Shown here: positions 42,447-52,551 of the stretch, one piece after another
Position numbering within the stretch: the stretch's first letter is position 1
Layout: the number at the start of each line of letters is the position of its first letter
From: a bacterium
GTDB taxonomy: Bacteria; Chloroflexota; Dormibacteria; Aeolococcales; Aeolococcaceae
Assembly: GCA_014874355.1 (NCBI GenBank)
Contig: JACWAJ010000057.1
Span: 1 to 52,602, forward strand
Direction: 5' to 3'
DNA length: 52,602 nucleotides
The notes under the pieces: model-generated
The model's input: the letters and a program-made list of their open reading frames with translations, nothing else
Database searches by the model: none
What the model was told of the DNA's origin: nothing
Made by a program: the position numbers and the translations under genes

Positions 42447-43595
42447 ATGGCCTTCCGCATTCTCCATCTAGCCGACCTCCACCTCGACCGCGCTTTTGCG
42501 GCGATGGGCTGTCAGGGTGATCTGGCGCGGCGCCGGCGTCAGGGGCTTCGCGATGCGCTGCGTCGCGCTGGAACTTTGGCGAAGGAGCGCGACTGCAACG
42601 TCATTTGCATCGGCGGCGACCTCTATGAACAGGAACGCGCCGGCGCCGACACGGGACGTTTCCTGGCCGACACCTTCGCGAGCTGGCAGCCGCTGCCCGT
42701 ATTCCTCGCCCCCGGCAACCATGATGCGCTGCTGCCCCAAAGTCTCTACGCCCGTACCGAATGGAGCGGCAACGTCCATCTCTTCACCTCGCCCACATTG
42801 GAGCCCTGTGACCTCACCGACGGGATAACCCTCTGGGGGCTGGCCCATCGCGAGCCGCAGTGGCAGGGTGACCCCCTGGCGGCGTCGCCCATCGATGCCG
42901 GCGGCATCCATCTGGCGCTCTTCCACGGAGCCGAACTCGGATCCCGCCCGACTGACTCGCCGATCCACGGACCGTTTCACGCCGCCGGCATTCGCGAGCA
43001 CGGCTTTGCCGCAGCACTCTGCGGCCACTACCACAAGCGCCGTCTCGACACCAAGACCGGACTGCTATATCCCGGGAGCCCGGAACCGCTGAGCTTCGAT
43101 GAGCCGGGCGGTCGAGGTCCGGCGATCGCAATCATTACCGACAGTGGCATGGTGGAGTTCGAGGCGCTCGACGTCAACGTCTGGAGGGCGCTGACAGTGA
43201 ACGCCGAGGTCGGGGGTAGTGCCTCGCTCGACTCGCTTGTCGACAGTGCTTTGGAGAGCATCCACACTGCGGCTGCCACGCTGGATCCCGAACACACACT
43301 GGTGCGGGTCGACCTCACCGGCGATGTCGCCGCTGCTGTCAGCCTGGATCTCGTCACCGTGGAGACTCGCCTCCGCGAACAGACTTCGCTGGCAGTGGTG
43401 CGCGTTCGCGATCTGACCCGTCCTGGCATCGACATCGAGGCGGCCGCGACCGAGCGCACGGCTCGTGGCGCCTTTACCCGCACTGCACTTGAAGCCATGG
43501 CCGGAACCGATGATCTTGAGGAGTCCGCCATTCTCGAAGACGCCTTGCGCTACGGCCTGATGGCGCTGAGTGGCGCCGAGGTCGGTCTGCGATGA
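42447..43595 (+). CDS. YhaO/SbcD-like metallophosphoesterase nuclease
   Basis: 382 residues. Mre11-type motifs are HLADLHLDRAF, GGDLYEQ, APGNHD, FHGAE and CGHYHKR. It should be a DNA exo/endonuclease working with the ATPase encoded by the next gene, whose start overlaps its stop (ATGA). YhaO is the best match because the partner is YhaN-like; SbcD is the alternative. Confidence 0.85.
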   Translation: MAFRILHLADLHLDRAFAAMGCQGDLARRRRQGLRDALRRAGTLAKERDCNVICIGGDLYEQERAGADTGRFLADTFASWQPLPVFLAPGNHDALLPQSLYARTEWSGNVHLFTSPTLEPCDLTDGITLWGLAHREPQWQGDPLAASPIDAGGIHLALFHGAELGSRPTDSPIHGPFHAAGIREHGFAAALCGHYHKRRLDTKTGLLYPGSPEPLSFDEPGGRGPAIAIITDSGMVEFEALDVNVWRALTVNAEVGGSASLDSLVDSALESIHTAAATLDPEHTLVRVDLTGDVAAAVSLDLVTVETRLREQTSLAVVRVRDLTRPGIDIEAAATERTARGAFTRTALEAMAGTDDLEESAILEDALRYGLMALSGAEVGLR

Positions 43596-46426
43596 GGATC
43601 GAATCGGTTGACGTCCGTGGCTTTGGTCAGCTTCGCGATCTGGTCGTCGCCTTCCACCCACGCGTCACCGTCATTCTTGGCGACAACGAGGCGGGCAAGT
43701 CCACGGTCCACCGAGTCATCCGCGCTGCCCTGTACGGCTTGGACGCCGGAGGCCAGGGGCGGGCTGTGGAACGCAGCGATTGGGCGAGATGGGTTCCGTG
43801 GGCTGGAGGGCCGTACGGTTTTGCGGTTACCTTGGTAACCGATTCGGGGAGCCGTCTGCGCATAGCCGCCCGCCTCGACAAGCGTGAGCAGCGAGTTCAG
43901 GTTTTCGAGGTGGGTGGCGGCGACGTAACCGCAGATATGCGCCAGGGCAAGCTGATCGTGCCGGGTCTGCACCTGCTGGGTATCGACGAAGCCGTCTTCT
44001 GCGCCACGGCCTGGCTTGGTGAGGACGGCCTGCGTCTCGGGGCGCCCGATGCCGCGGCACAGCGTGCCCAGGAGCTCCAAGAGGCGGTGGAGCGTCTGGC
44101 CGACTCGGGTAAAAACACGACTACGACTGAGGCTGTCGGCCGGCTGCGCGACGCGCTCGAACGGGTCGGCTCTGAACGCCGTAGCCAGAGCCCGTTGGGG
44201 GTTGCCGCCGCGCGACAGCGCCAACTCGAGAAGGAGATCGAAGCCGCTCGCCGTCGGGTCGAGGCCTACGCCGCCGATCAGGCACAACTGCGCTATCTCG
44301 AACAGGCTGCAGAGCTTGCCCAGCAGCGGCAGCGTGACAGTGAACGTGCCTGGCTTGTTGGGCGTCTTGCGGCTCTAGGCTCTGAGCGTCTCGAATTGCA
44401 GCGAGTCGTGGCAGAGAGGGCCGAACTGATGGCCGTTCTCGACGCCACCGCGAGTGCTGCGGACTTTCCCATTGAGGACGAGCCCCGGGTGCTGGCGCTG
44501 GCGGGCGAATGGCACCAGGCGGTGAGTGGTTCGCGAGAGGTCGAGGTTCGCTGGCAAGCAGCCGCGCCAACGCTGGAGCGCACGCAACGTCGCCGTGCCG
44601 AAATCCTCGCGGGCGTCGAAGCGCTCGGCGAGCCGGTCGTAATCGACACCACCATCGAGCGGGAACGCAAGGTCATTGTCGCCGACCTCGAAACGGCCAG
44701 GGCAGAGGTGCGCCGCCTTGGTGATGCCGCCGGTATTGAGAGCCGTGCCGAGGCGCTGCGCCGTGAAATCGCGGCCACGGGGATGGGCAGTATTCGTGTC
44801 GGAAGCATCGAGGCCGTAGCTCCCCTCATCACTTCCGCCCAAAGCACGGCGGGGTCGCACCTGCCCTCGCTTCTGGCCGGGGGGCTGGCGATTCTGAGCC
44901 TGATGGCGGCGGCAGGAATGGGGGCGGTGCATCAGATTGCCGCCGCATCCGCCACGGCGACAGCCGGGTTGGTGGTTGCGTTTTGCATCTTCCTGCTTGC
45001 CCGGCGTGGTGCTGGTGGGAGCGCTCAGGCCCGGCGCCAACTGGCGCGTATGTGTCCCGACCTTGACGTGAGCGATACCGGGCTGGTGCGTGCTCGCGAG
45101 CAGCTGTCTGCGCTTACGGCGCTGCACCAGGATCTGCTGCGCCAGGAGGTTCGTGCTGCCAGTTGGCGGGAGGAGCTGGCCGCTGCAACCACGCAGCTTG
45201 CCGCCATTGCCATTCGTGCCGACCGGCTCGCCAGCGCCTTGGATGTGGTCAATACCAACGATGTTGCCGGCGATGATCCCGCCGCCCATGCCAAGGCCAT
45301 CCTGGACCGGATCGATGCTATTGCTGAGGCCGAGTCGCGAAGGGTTGAACTGCTGGCCGAGGACGCCGGGCTAGTCCAGACCGAAGCTGCGCTGAATCTG
45401 CTGGCCGATGAGGCTCGCCACACCCGTGCCGCCGTCGCCGCGATTGAGGTCCGGTTGCGCCAACGGTTGCGCGTAGCGGCGGAAAGTCCCGATGTCGAGG
45501 CTGCGATCGCCGCCTTCTCGGAGGCCTGTGCAATGCGTCGCCGGCACGATATTGCAGCCGCCCAACTGGCCTCGCTCCGACCCCGCCTGGGGGAGGGCGA
45601 TTCGGACTCGCATCTTGCCGAAAGAGCGGCGCAGTTCAGTCGCGACCTCCTCGCCCGCGGTGGCGATCTGGCGCAAGTCGCCACGGCTCCGCCACTCGAC
45701 CAGATGGCGCTCGGTCAGCTCGAACGCGATGTCGAGGCTGCGCGCCAGCAGGCTTCGGCCGCCTCGCTGGCGGCGGGGGAGTTGCGCAGCCGTCTCCATG
45801 CGGCTTTCGACGGCCTGCCCGTCCTGGCCGACATCGAGGACGAGTACGCACTGTGTCGGGCCGCTCGCGACCGGGCCAATCACCAGCGCGCAGCGCTAAA
45901 CCGTGCCATCGAGCTACTCACGACTTCCACACGCGGAGTCCACCGGGACATGGCCCCCCGTCTCGCGGCATCCATCTCGGCGCGTCTTTGCGAACTCAGT
46001 CAGGGGCGCTACCAGTCGGTCAACGTCGATACCGACCACTTCGGCATTGCGATTGCCGGCGACAACACACCAGACCTCATTCCACTCGATCAGATGTCGC
46101 ATGGCACGCGCGATCAGGTTGCGTTGCTGCTGCGCCTGGCACTGGCCGATGTACTCAGTGACAGCGGCGAGCTGGTCCCGCTGTTCCTGGACGAACCGCT
46201 GCTCACCGCCGATCCGCATCGTCGCGACATGGCGCTCGACTTCCTCGGTGAGCTGTCAAAGCGCCATCAGGTGGTGCTTACCACCAGCGACCCCGCACTT
46301 GCTGATGACGTCCGTGGCCGGCTCGGCGACGCCGCGGGTGTGGTGGAATTGGTCAAGCGTTCGTCGTCGCGGACCGATGGCGGGTCCGGCGATGGTTCCT
46401 CGGGCACTCGCGCCAAGCAAAGGTAG
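43592..46426 (+). CDS. YhaN/SbcC-like SMC-type ATPase with central membrane helices
   Basis: 944 residues. The N-terminal ATPase half has Walker A GDNEAGKST; a long coiled coil follows; two membrane helices interrupt it at about residues 425-470 (SLLAGGLAILSLMAAAG and AGLVVAFCIFLLARR); the C-terminal half has the signature MSHGTRDQVALLLRLA and Walker B LFLDEPLL. Membrane segments in the coiled coil match YhaN rather than SbcC. With the YhaO-like nuclease it should form a membrane-attached DNA-processing complex. Confidence 0.85.
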   Translation: MRIESVDVRGFGQLRDLVVAFHPRVTVILGDNEAGKSTVHRVIRAALYGLDAGGQGRAVERSDWARWVPWAGGPYGFAVTLVTDSGSRLRIAARLDKREQRVQVFEVGGGDVTADMRQGKLIVPGLHLLGIDEAVFCATAWLGEDGLRLGAPDAAAQRAQELQEAVERLADSGKNTTTTEAVGRLRDALERVGSERRSQSPLGVAAARQRQLEKEIEAARRRVEAYAADQAQLRYLEQAAELAQQRQRDSERAWLVGRLAALGSERLELQRVVAERAELMAVLDATASAADFPIEDEPRVLALAGEWHQAVSGSREVEVRWQAAAPTLERTQRRRAEILAGVEALGEPVVIDTTIERERKVIVADLETARAEVRRLGDAAGIESRAEALRREIAATGMGSIRVGSIEAVAPLITSAQSTAGSHLPSLLAGGLAILSLMAAAGMGAVHQIAAASATATAGLVVAFCIFLLARRGAGGSAQARRQLARMCPDLDVSDTGLVRAREQLSALTALHQDLLRQEVRAASWREELAAATTQLAAIAIRADRLASALDVVNTNDVAGDDPAAHAKAILDRIDAIAEAESRRVELLAEDAGLVQTEAALNLLADEARHTRAAVAAIEVRLRQRLRVAAESPDVEAAIAAFSEACAMRRRHDIAAAQLASLRPRLGEGDSDSHLAERAAQFSRDLLARGGDLAQVATAPPLDQMALGQLERDVEAARQQASAASLAAGELRSRLHAAFDGLPVLADIEDEYALCRAARDRANHQRAALNRAIELLTTSTRGVHRDMAPRLAASISARLCELSQGRYQSVNVDTDHFGIAIAGDNTPDLIPLDQMSHGTRDQVALLLRLALADVLSDSGELVPLFLDEPLLTADPHRRDMALDFLGELSKRHQVVLTTSDPALADDVRGRLGDAAGVVELVKRSSSRTDGGSGDGSSGTRAKQR

Positions 46427-46435
46427 ATGTTGAAT

Positions 46436-46465
46436 GGGTTCAGATGATGCGCTACACCTGAACCC
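46436..46465. terminator. Hairpin between convergent genes
   Basis: GGGTTCAG (46436-46443) and CTGAACCC (46458-46465) form a perfect 8-bp stem with a 14-base loop between the ends of the YhaN-like and ArsA-like genes. No T run follows, so termination is inferred from position only. Confidence 0.4.
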
Positions 46466-46532
46466 TCTCACGAGGGAGTCCCTGCCCCGCTCGTGCTGTA
46501 CACTGGCGAGCGATGCGGTCGGGTTCGCGTTC

Positions 46533-47678
46533 TCAGAAAGCGGCGCCGATATGGGCCAGCGCCTCCAGGCCCGACACGTCGCCGGCGATCAATGGCACGG
46601 ACGCCACCGGAACCTCCCCAAGCGCGGCAAGCCGGCTCAACTGGCGTGCATCACGCGTTGCGATCCGGTGATAGGCCAGAAAGAGTTCGCCAATCGGAGC
46701 CAGCGTCTCAGAACTGACGTGTTCGCCGAGCAGATGGGTGAGCCATGCCGCAATCCCGTCGTCGGTGCCAAGTGTGGTGGCGGCTTGAGCGGCGTCGGCA
46801 TCACGCAAGAAGTCGGGCAGCACCCGGTTTACGACTAGCGCGCGCAGGGGCATCGAGAACTCGCGCAACTTGGTCGCGAAAAACTCCGCCTCCCGGTAGG
46901 CGGCCGGTTCGAGTGTGGTCACGACGACGAAACCTACGGCGGGACTGCGCATGAGCCGGTAGATCTCGTTGGCGTGGCGTTGCACACTGCCCTGGAGTAG
47001 TTGAACGTGTTTGACAAACTCGGCAAGCTCATCGAGTACGTCGGAGCCCACCAGCCGGTCGGCAATGCTCAGGAACGGTCGCGCGGCGAAGTTCATGGCG
47101 CGGAATCCGAATCGCGATCCACCGGCGAGCCAGCTGAGCAATTTGGCGCCGGCGAAATCGTTGAAACGTGTGGGCGCTTCGAGGAAATCCAGTGCGTTGC
47201 GAGACGGCGGTGTGTCGACAACGATGCAGTCGTACTCTCTGTCGGAGTGGAGCTCGTAGAGCGCCTCCATGGCCATGAATTCGTGCGACCCGACAAAGGC
47301 TTCGCTGATCCCCTGGTAGAACTTGTTGCCGACAATCTTGCCTGCAACATCGACCGAGGGGGCGTAGCGATAGACCATCCGGTCCCACACGGTCTTCATG
47401 TCAAGCATCGCCGCCGAAAGCTCCCCCTTCGGGGTGGCGCCGGCTTTGTGGAGACGCATCTTCGGCACCACGACGGGATCGACGCCAAGCTTGCCGATGC
47501 CAAGTGCCGTGGCCAGACGGCGGGCGGGATCGATGGTGAGAACCAGGACGCGTTTGTCGTAGCGAGCCGTGATCGCCATCGCCAGCGCGGCGCTGATCGT
47601 GGTCTTGCCCACCCCGCCTGAGCCGCAGCACACGACGACTTCGAGACGTCCCAGGGTTGCGGGCAAACCTTCGCTCAC
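46533..47678 (-). CDS. ArsA/GET3-like ATPase, first of a pair
   Basis: 381 residues. P-loop GSGGVGKTT with the signature lysine, then LTIDPARRLATALG and IVVDTPPSRNALDFLEAP. In mycobacteria a tandem pair of such ATPases forms a heterodimer linked to redox and lipid stress (the Rv3679/Rv3680 type). It overlaps its partner by 4 bases. Arsenite transport is not indicated, as no membrane pump is near. Confidence 0.85.
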   Translation of the reverse strand: MSEGLPATLGRLEVVVCCGSGGVGKTTISAALAMAITARYDKRVLVLTIDPARRLATALGIGKLGVDPVVVPKMRLHKAGATPKGELSAAMLDMKTVWDRMVYRYAPSVDVAGKIVGNKFYQGISEAFVGSHEFMAMEALYELHSDREYDCIVVDTPPSRNALDFLEAPTRFNDFAGAKLLSWLAGGSRFGFRAMNFAARPFLSIADRLVGSDVLDELAEFVKHVQLLQGSVQRHANEIYRLMRSPAVGFVVVTTLEPAAYREAEFFATKLREFSMPLRALVVNRVLPDFLRDADAAQAATTLGTDDGIAAWLTHLLGEHVSSETLAPIGELFLAYHRIATRDARQLSRLAALGEVPVASVPLIAGDVSGLEALAHIGAAF

Positions 47679-48640
47679 GGGGCCGCTCTCACGATGGCTG
47701 TGGCAATGGCGCGACTTGTCGACAACCCCTCTTTGGCCACCTGCAGCGGTACCTCGACCATGCCGACATCCAGGGCGTGGCGCAGCCGCAGTCGCTGTCG
47801 GTCGGCGACGAGGCAGACGCTCCCGGCCAGATCTACGCCGGCACCCACAGTGGCAATCGGTCCTCCAAGACGCTGGCTGATCGCAGGCGCACGCATCTGG
47901 TCAGTCATGTGCGTAAGAAGCCGGCGCTGGCGCGGATGGAGCCGGACAGGCGGTGTTCGATTGAGAAAGCATGCGGCCACGGCGATGTGGTGGGCCGCAC
48001 GCGCTGCATCGTGCAGTTCGATCGCCTCGACGACGGGCATCTCTTCGGCCAGTGCGGTGATGATGAGTGCCGATTTGGCCGAGTCGCAGAGGATGGCGTC
48101 GATCCATTCCAACTGGCCGCGGATGAGCCCTCCGTGAGTCAGTTTGCGCATTTCGCGAGCAGCAGTGATTTGCGCCATGACGTGACCGGTCGCGGGGCAA
48201 TCCACGACGATGAAATCCCACATCGGCTTGCCGTCATCGGTGGTGCGGCGCTCCTCGTAGGCGATTTTGCCAATGGTGAGCATGTCCTTGGGGCCGGGCA
48301 CGCTGGTGGCGATGACATCGAAGATGCGCGATAGCGGCGTCATCGACACCATCTTGGGAATCTTGAACATTACTTTGAGGTACTCGCGTAGCGATTCCTC
48401 CGGGTGCAGCGCCAGCACGGAAATGTTGGATTGCACCAGTTCGGGCTCGAAGCCGACCGGTTCGGCGCCCAGCGCGGCCGCCAGGTCTCCCTTGGCGTCG
48501 ACCTCGATACCGAGAACCCGCTGGCCCTGACGCGCCGCCAGTAGCAGCAGAGCGGCGCTGATGCTGGTCTTGCCACTGCCACCCTTGCCGGCGACAAAGA
48601 GAATCCGTCGCGAAAGCAGGTGGTCTAATAGTCCAGTCAC
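47675..48640 (-). CDS. ArsA/GET3-like ATPase, second of a pair
   Basis: About 321 residues. P-loop AGKGGSGKTS, then EVDAKGDLAAALG and VVDCPATGHV. GTG 48640 gives a sensible start; the longer frame to 48964 runs into the SirB1-like gene. Its end overlaps the start of the first ATPase, so both are made together and probably act as one complex. Confidence 0.83.
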   Translation of the reverse strand: MTGLLDHLLSRRILFVAGKGGSGKTSISAALLLLAARQGQRVLGIEVDAKGDLAAALGAEPVGFEPELVQSNISVLALHPEESLREYLKVMFKIPKMVSMTPLSRIFDVIATSVPGPKDMLTIGKIAYEERRTTDDGKPMWDFIVVDCPATGHVMAQITAAREMRKLTHGGLIRGQLEWIDAILCDSAKSALIITALAEEMPVVEAIELHDAARAAHHIAVAACFLNRTPPVRLHPRQRRLLTHMTDQMRAPAISQRLGGPIATVGAGVDLAGSVCLVADRQRLRLRHALDVGMVEVPLQVAKEGLSTSRAIATAIVRAAP

Positions 48641-48669
48641 AGTCGGTCGTATCGCGCGGCGTGGCACTG

Positions 48670-49485
48670 TCAGTTGAGCGCGGCGCGCAGTCGTGCCAGC
48701 ACGTCTTCGATGCTGGACCGATCTGCCGCATCGGGGACTGTCTCGAGATAGTCGTGGAGATCCTGGGCCGCAGAACTGGTGTGCCCCAACCGCCAGTGGA
48801 TCAGGCCACGATCTCGCCGCTCTGTGGCGGCATCGGGAAGCAGGTCGACGCACCGATGTGCAGCGCGAAGCGCCAGTTCCCAGTTCTCTCTGGCGGCGTA
48901 GCAGCCGCGCAGATTGCGTGACATTCGTGCCAGGATCGAGCGGGTCGACGTGGGCATCAACCACACCGGGTCCAGCTCATCGGGTTCGTCTCCCAGGGCA
49001 TGACCGACTATGCGGCGGATTGCGGCTGTGCCGAGCTGTTCGCCGCCGGCGAACGGGTCGGCAAGCGCGCCATCGACGCGAACGACGAAGTGGCCCGGAA
49101 TACTAACGCCTTCGACATCGATACCGGCGCGACGACCGACCGCCATCCAGATGACTGAACAGGCAATCGGGACGCCTGCGCCACGTGCCAGCACACTGTG
49201 CAGATAGTGAGCCTGAGGATCCCCGCCGCCGGCACCGCGAAGGTTTATGCGCTCGCGCAGTAGTTCGGCGAGGACTGGGACCAAATCGGCTCCGCCGGTA
49301 CTGCCAGTCCGGGTCCGCAACTCCGCGGCAAGTGCGTCGAGACGAGAGATGCTGCCGTCGATATCGACTCCGGCACAGTCCTCGGCCGCCATGAAGAGCG
49401 CGCCGGACGCGACGTCAGCATTCTCGGCTGCGGCACATGCGAGCAGGCCAGCGCGGAAGTCAACGGTCATCAGGCCTCGTATCAT
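48670..49485 (-). CDS. SirB1-like transglutaminase-fold protein with TPR-like tail
   Basis: 271 residues (or start 49470). The N-terminal part contains ACSVIWMAVGRRAGIDVEGVSIPGHFVVRVDG split over two conserved blocks of SirB1/YchA proteins; the C-terminal 80 residues look TPR-like. The function of this family is unclear. It lies 29 bp upstream of the ArsA-like pair and may be cotranscribed. Confidence 0.75.
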   Translation of the reverse strand: MIRGLMTVDFRAGLLACAAAENADVASGALFMAAEDCAGVDIDGSISRLDALAAELRTRTGSTGGADLVPVLAELLRERINLRGAGGGDPQAHYLHSVLARGAGVPIACSVIWMAVGRRAGIDVEGVSIPGHFVVRVDGALADPFAGGEQLGTAAIRRIVGHALGDEPDELDPVWLMPTSTRSILARMSRNLRGCYAARENWELALRAAHRCVDLLPDAATERRDRGLIHWRLGHTSSAAQDLHDYLETVPDAADRSSIEDVLARLRAALN

Positions 49486-49521
49486 GCGCGCATGGCGCGC
49501 AGAGACCGATAGACTCAGCGA

Positions 49522-51402
49522 GTGCTTCTTGAGAAGATCCAGTCTCCGGCAGACCTGCGCTGGCTGGGATCAGATGACCTGACCCGGCTCTGCGCCGAGA
49601 TTCGGGAAACCCTGGTGAAGACGGTGGCGCGCACAGGTGGACACCTGGGCCCCAATCTGGGCGTGGTCGAACTCACCGTCGCGATCCACCGCGTATTCGA
49701 CAGTCCGCGGGATTCGATCGTCTTCGACACGGGTCATCAGGCGTACGTCCATAAACTTCTGACCGGCCGCTTGGCCGAATTCGCGACGTTGCGTCAATAC
49801 GGTGGACTGTCGGGTTACCCCTCACGTTCCGAGTCCGAACATGACCTTGTCGAGAACTCGCACGCTTCGACGGGACTTAGCTATGCCCTGGCGCTTGCCA
49901 AAGCCAGGAGTCTCCAGGGCGAGCCGGGGAAGGTGGTGTGCCTGGTGGGTGACGGCGCTCTGACGGGCGGCATGGCCTACGAGGCGCTCAACAACATCGG
50001 CCAGATGAAGCCCGACATGGTCATCATCCTCAACGACAACGGCCGCTCCTACGCACCGACTGTCGGAGGCCTGGCGGACCACCTCGGACAGTTGCGGCTG
50101 TCGCCGAAATACGAGGCGATGAAGGACAGGGCCGGAACCGCCTTGCGCAGTCTTCCTGTGGTTGGTCCTTCTGCGTACGAAACCGCCAAACGGATGAAGA
50201 ACTCTGTCAAGCAACTGATCACGCAGACATCGTTGTTCGAGTCGCTCGGGCTCAAGTACGGCGGACCAATTGCCGGCCACGACATCCGTGCGGTCGAGAA
50301 GGCGCTTCGCGATGCCGCACTTTACCGGGGCCCGGTGGTGGTGCATGTGGTCACGGAGAAAGGCCACGGCTACCAGCCGGCTATCGACGACAGTGTCGAC
50401 AGGTTCCACGGCGTTTCCAGCTTCGACATCGACACCGGGCGTCCGAAGGTGAAGCATCACACCTGGACCGATGTGTTTGGGGAGGCTCTCTGCGATGCAG
50501 CCGAAACCGACGATCGAATCGTTGCTATAACTGCGGCAATGGCGTCGTCAACCGGACTAATCGAGTTTTCCCGACGTTTTCCCGACCGCTTCTTCGACGT
50601 GGGTATTGCAGAGCAGCATGCCGTTACGTTCGCGGCGGGTTTGGCGATGAAGGGACTGCGTCCCGTTGTCTGCATTTACTCGTCATTTCTACAGCGCGCA
50701 TTCGATCAAGTCATCTGTGACGCAGGGATTCACAAGCTTCCGGTTGTTTTCGTTCTTGATCGTGCCGGTGTCACCGGCGACGATGGCGCATCGCACCACG
50801 GCATGCTCGACCTTGCCTATCTGCGCTGCGTTCCCGGCATGACTGTGACCGCACCGAGCAGCCCCGACGAGCTGCGCCGTCTGCTTGCCACGGGCCTGGC
50901 GCATGACGGGCCGTTTAGCATTCGATATCCTCGCGGTGCGGCTCCGTCTCGCGGCACTGCACCGATGGAGCCTGTGGCAGTGGGGCGCGCGCGGATTCTT
51001 CGTGAAGGCACAGATGTGGCACTCGTTGCCGCCGGGAAGATGGTGCCAGTGGCCAGTGCCGCCGCAGTGGAACTCGACGCCGAAGGGATTGGGACCAGCG
51101 TCGTGGATGTGCGCTTCATCAAGCCGCTCGATCCCACGCTGGCGACGTTCTGTTCACGGCACCACCTGATCATGAGCATTGAGGACGGCAATCGCATCGG
51201 TGGTCTGGGCAGTGCGCTGGCGGAACTTCTCGGCGACACCGGCATCGCGTTGCCAGTGCACCGAATTGGTCTGCCAGACCGCTTCCTCGAGCACGGCAAC
51301 CAAGCACTCCTGCTTGAGCAGGCGGGACTTACCGCTCCGACGGTTGCTCAAGGCGTCTTAGAGCTTCTAGTCGCGCAACGACTAGGAACCCCTGTCATCT
51401 GA
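49522..51402 (+). CDS. dxs: 1-deoxy-D-xylulose-5-phosphate synthase
   Basis: 626 residues. FDTGHQAYVHKLLTGR and GDGALTGGMAYEALNN are the thiamine-diphosphate-binding motifs; the transketolase and C-terminal domains follow (DRAGVTGDDGASHHGMLDL). It makes the first precursor of the MEP isoprenoid route and of thiamine. GTG 49522 is the likely start. Confidence 0.95.
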   Translation: MLLEKIQSPADLRWLGSDDLTRLCAEIRETLVKTVARTGGHLGPNLGVVELTVAIHRVFDSPRDSIVFDTGHQAYVHKLLTGRLAEFATLRQYGGLSGYPSRSESEHDLVENSHASTGLSYALALAKARSLQGEPGKVVCLVGDGALTGGMAYEALNNIGQMKPDMVIILNDNGRSYAPTVGGLADHLGQLRLSPKYEAMKDRAGTALRSLPVVGPSAYETAKRMKNSVKQLITQTSLFESLGLKYGGPIAGHDIRAVEKALRDAALYRGPVVVHVVTEKGHGYQPAIDDSVDRFHGVSSFDIDTGRPKVKHHTWTDVFGEALCDAAETDDRIVAITAAMASSTGLIEFSRRFPDRFFDVGIAEQHAVTFAAGLAMKGLRPVVCIYSSFLQRAFDQVICDAGIHKLPVVFVLDRAGVTGDDGASHHGMLDLAYLRCVPGMTVTAPSSPDELRRLLATGLAHDGPFSIRYPRGAAPSRGTAPMEPVAVGRARILREGTDVALVAAGKMVPVASAAAVELDAEGIGTSVVDVRFIKPLDPTLATFCSRHHLIMSIEDGNRIGGLGSALAELLGDTGIALPVHRIGLPDRFLEHGNQALLLEQAGLTAPTVAQGVLELLVAQRLGTPVI

Positions 51403-51404
51403 CC

Positions 51405-52184
51405 ATGATGACCCCACGCGAAGCGACGCCGACCCCACCCAGCGACGAATCGTCGCCTGAGCCGGTTGACTTCGACCAGATGCCAACTACCCATGAAACA
51501 AGCTCTCCAACCGTCTCTCTGCGATCGGGGATCACTCCCGGAACTGTCCTCATGCTCGTTGTCCTCATCGTTGCAGGCGAGGGCTGGGTCGTGCAGACCT
51601 ATGTTGTCGGAGGCAATGTGGTCACCGGTGCGCTCACCGGTACGGGCATTCTCGTCGTCGGCATCGCAGCTCTCTGGTGGGTGAGGGCATTCCAATGGCT
51701 CCGCAGCCACCCACATGGACGGAAGCGGTCGAAGAAATCGAAGGTGTCTGCGACTCCGGGCTCTCGCGACAGCAAGCCGAGCGCCAGCGACATGCAGGCC
51801 GATTACCGGCGCGTCGCAACGGTTCGCATCAATGAACTGATCGAAGAACTCATTTACGATTATGGTCGGTTGCTGGCAGGCTATCAGCCCGATCTTGAAT
51901 ACGTCTCCCCGCAGGTGGCCACGATGATGGCTCAAGCTGTTGCGCCCATCCGTCGCTCTGGCGCACGGATCAAGCCCAATTTCGGCAGTTACGTAGACGT
52001 TGACATCGACTGGAGTTCATCCGACGTGCATCGACCGGTGACGGCTACAGCAACCTTTGTGGATACGTCGACCCGCATCGGGGAAGGTGGCCTTGGCGTG
52101 CAGATGCCCCGGCGCAATGTGCACTTCACCGTTGCATTCGACCACTCGTTCAGCCGGATCATCGACGCCAGTATCGAGCCGTAG
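51405..52184 (+). CDS. Membrane protein, paralogue of the secretion-locus protein at 6633-7112
   Basis: 259 residues. A polar N-terminal tail leads to two membrane helices (about 45-90), then a cytoplasmic domain with NELIEELIYDYGRLLAG and KPNFGSYVDV, which follow the same pattern as the protein at 6633-7112. It lies 2 bp after dxs and just before a second membrane-protein gene. Possibly a second part of the secretion apparatus set elsewhere in the genome. Confidence 0.65.
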   Translation: MMTPREATPTPPSDESSPEPVDFDQMPTTHETSSPTVSLRSGITPGTVLMLVVLIVAGEGWVVQTYVVGGNVVTGALTGTGILVVGIAALWWVRAFQWLRSHPHGRKRSKKSKVSATPGSRDSKPSASDMQADYRRVATVRINELIEELIYDYGRLLAGYQPDLEYVSPQVATMMAQAVAPIRRSGARIKPNFGSYVDVDIDWSSSDVHRPVTATATFVDTSTRIGEGGLGVQMPRRNVHFTVAFDHSFSRIIDASIEP

Positions 52185-52501
52185 TGATCGCACCTGTCCG
52201 CAGAGATCTCTTACGTCGCGCTCTGGACGTATTTATATTGATCATGTCACTGGGAATGGCGTGTACTGGCACCTATGCGCTGCTGCTCCGGGATGGTGAC
52301 AACCTCCACCTATTGGGGGGCACCATGCTGGTGGGTTTGGGCTTCACCCTATTTGTGGTGCACCCGGTCTTTTGGCGCCTGCCAGGCCGGTGGCAACCAA
52401 AGCCGGGGAGCCTGGTGGAGCACTGGCAAAGTCGGGAAGACCAACTGGCCGCCATGCTGCGGTTCCGGCCACTACGTTTTGGAATGACCCCCGGAAACTG
52501 A
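52184..52501 (+). CDS. Small membrane protein next to an IS end
   Basis: 105 residues with two hydrophobic segments (about 12-38 and 43-65). GTG 52184 overlaps the previous stop by one base. The stop codon lies at or very near the expected left end of the IS3-type element, so the gene may be shortened by the insertion. No family recognised. Confidence 0.55.
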   Translation: MIAPVRRDLLRRALDVFILIMSLGMACTGTYALLLRDGDNLHLLGGTMLVGLGFTLFVVHPVFWRLPGRWQPKPGSLVEHWQSREDQLAAMLRFRPLRFGMTPGN

Positions 52502-52551
52502 TCCACCTGAAATGAGTGATCCTTGCGGCCCTAAAGGGCAGGAGGAGCCAT

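Noticed and set aside
46533-48640. Arsenite efflux system
   Set aside because: The ATPases are ArsA-like, but there is no ArsB, ArsR or ArsC nearby; the tandem pair fits the mycobacterial type better.
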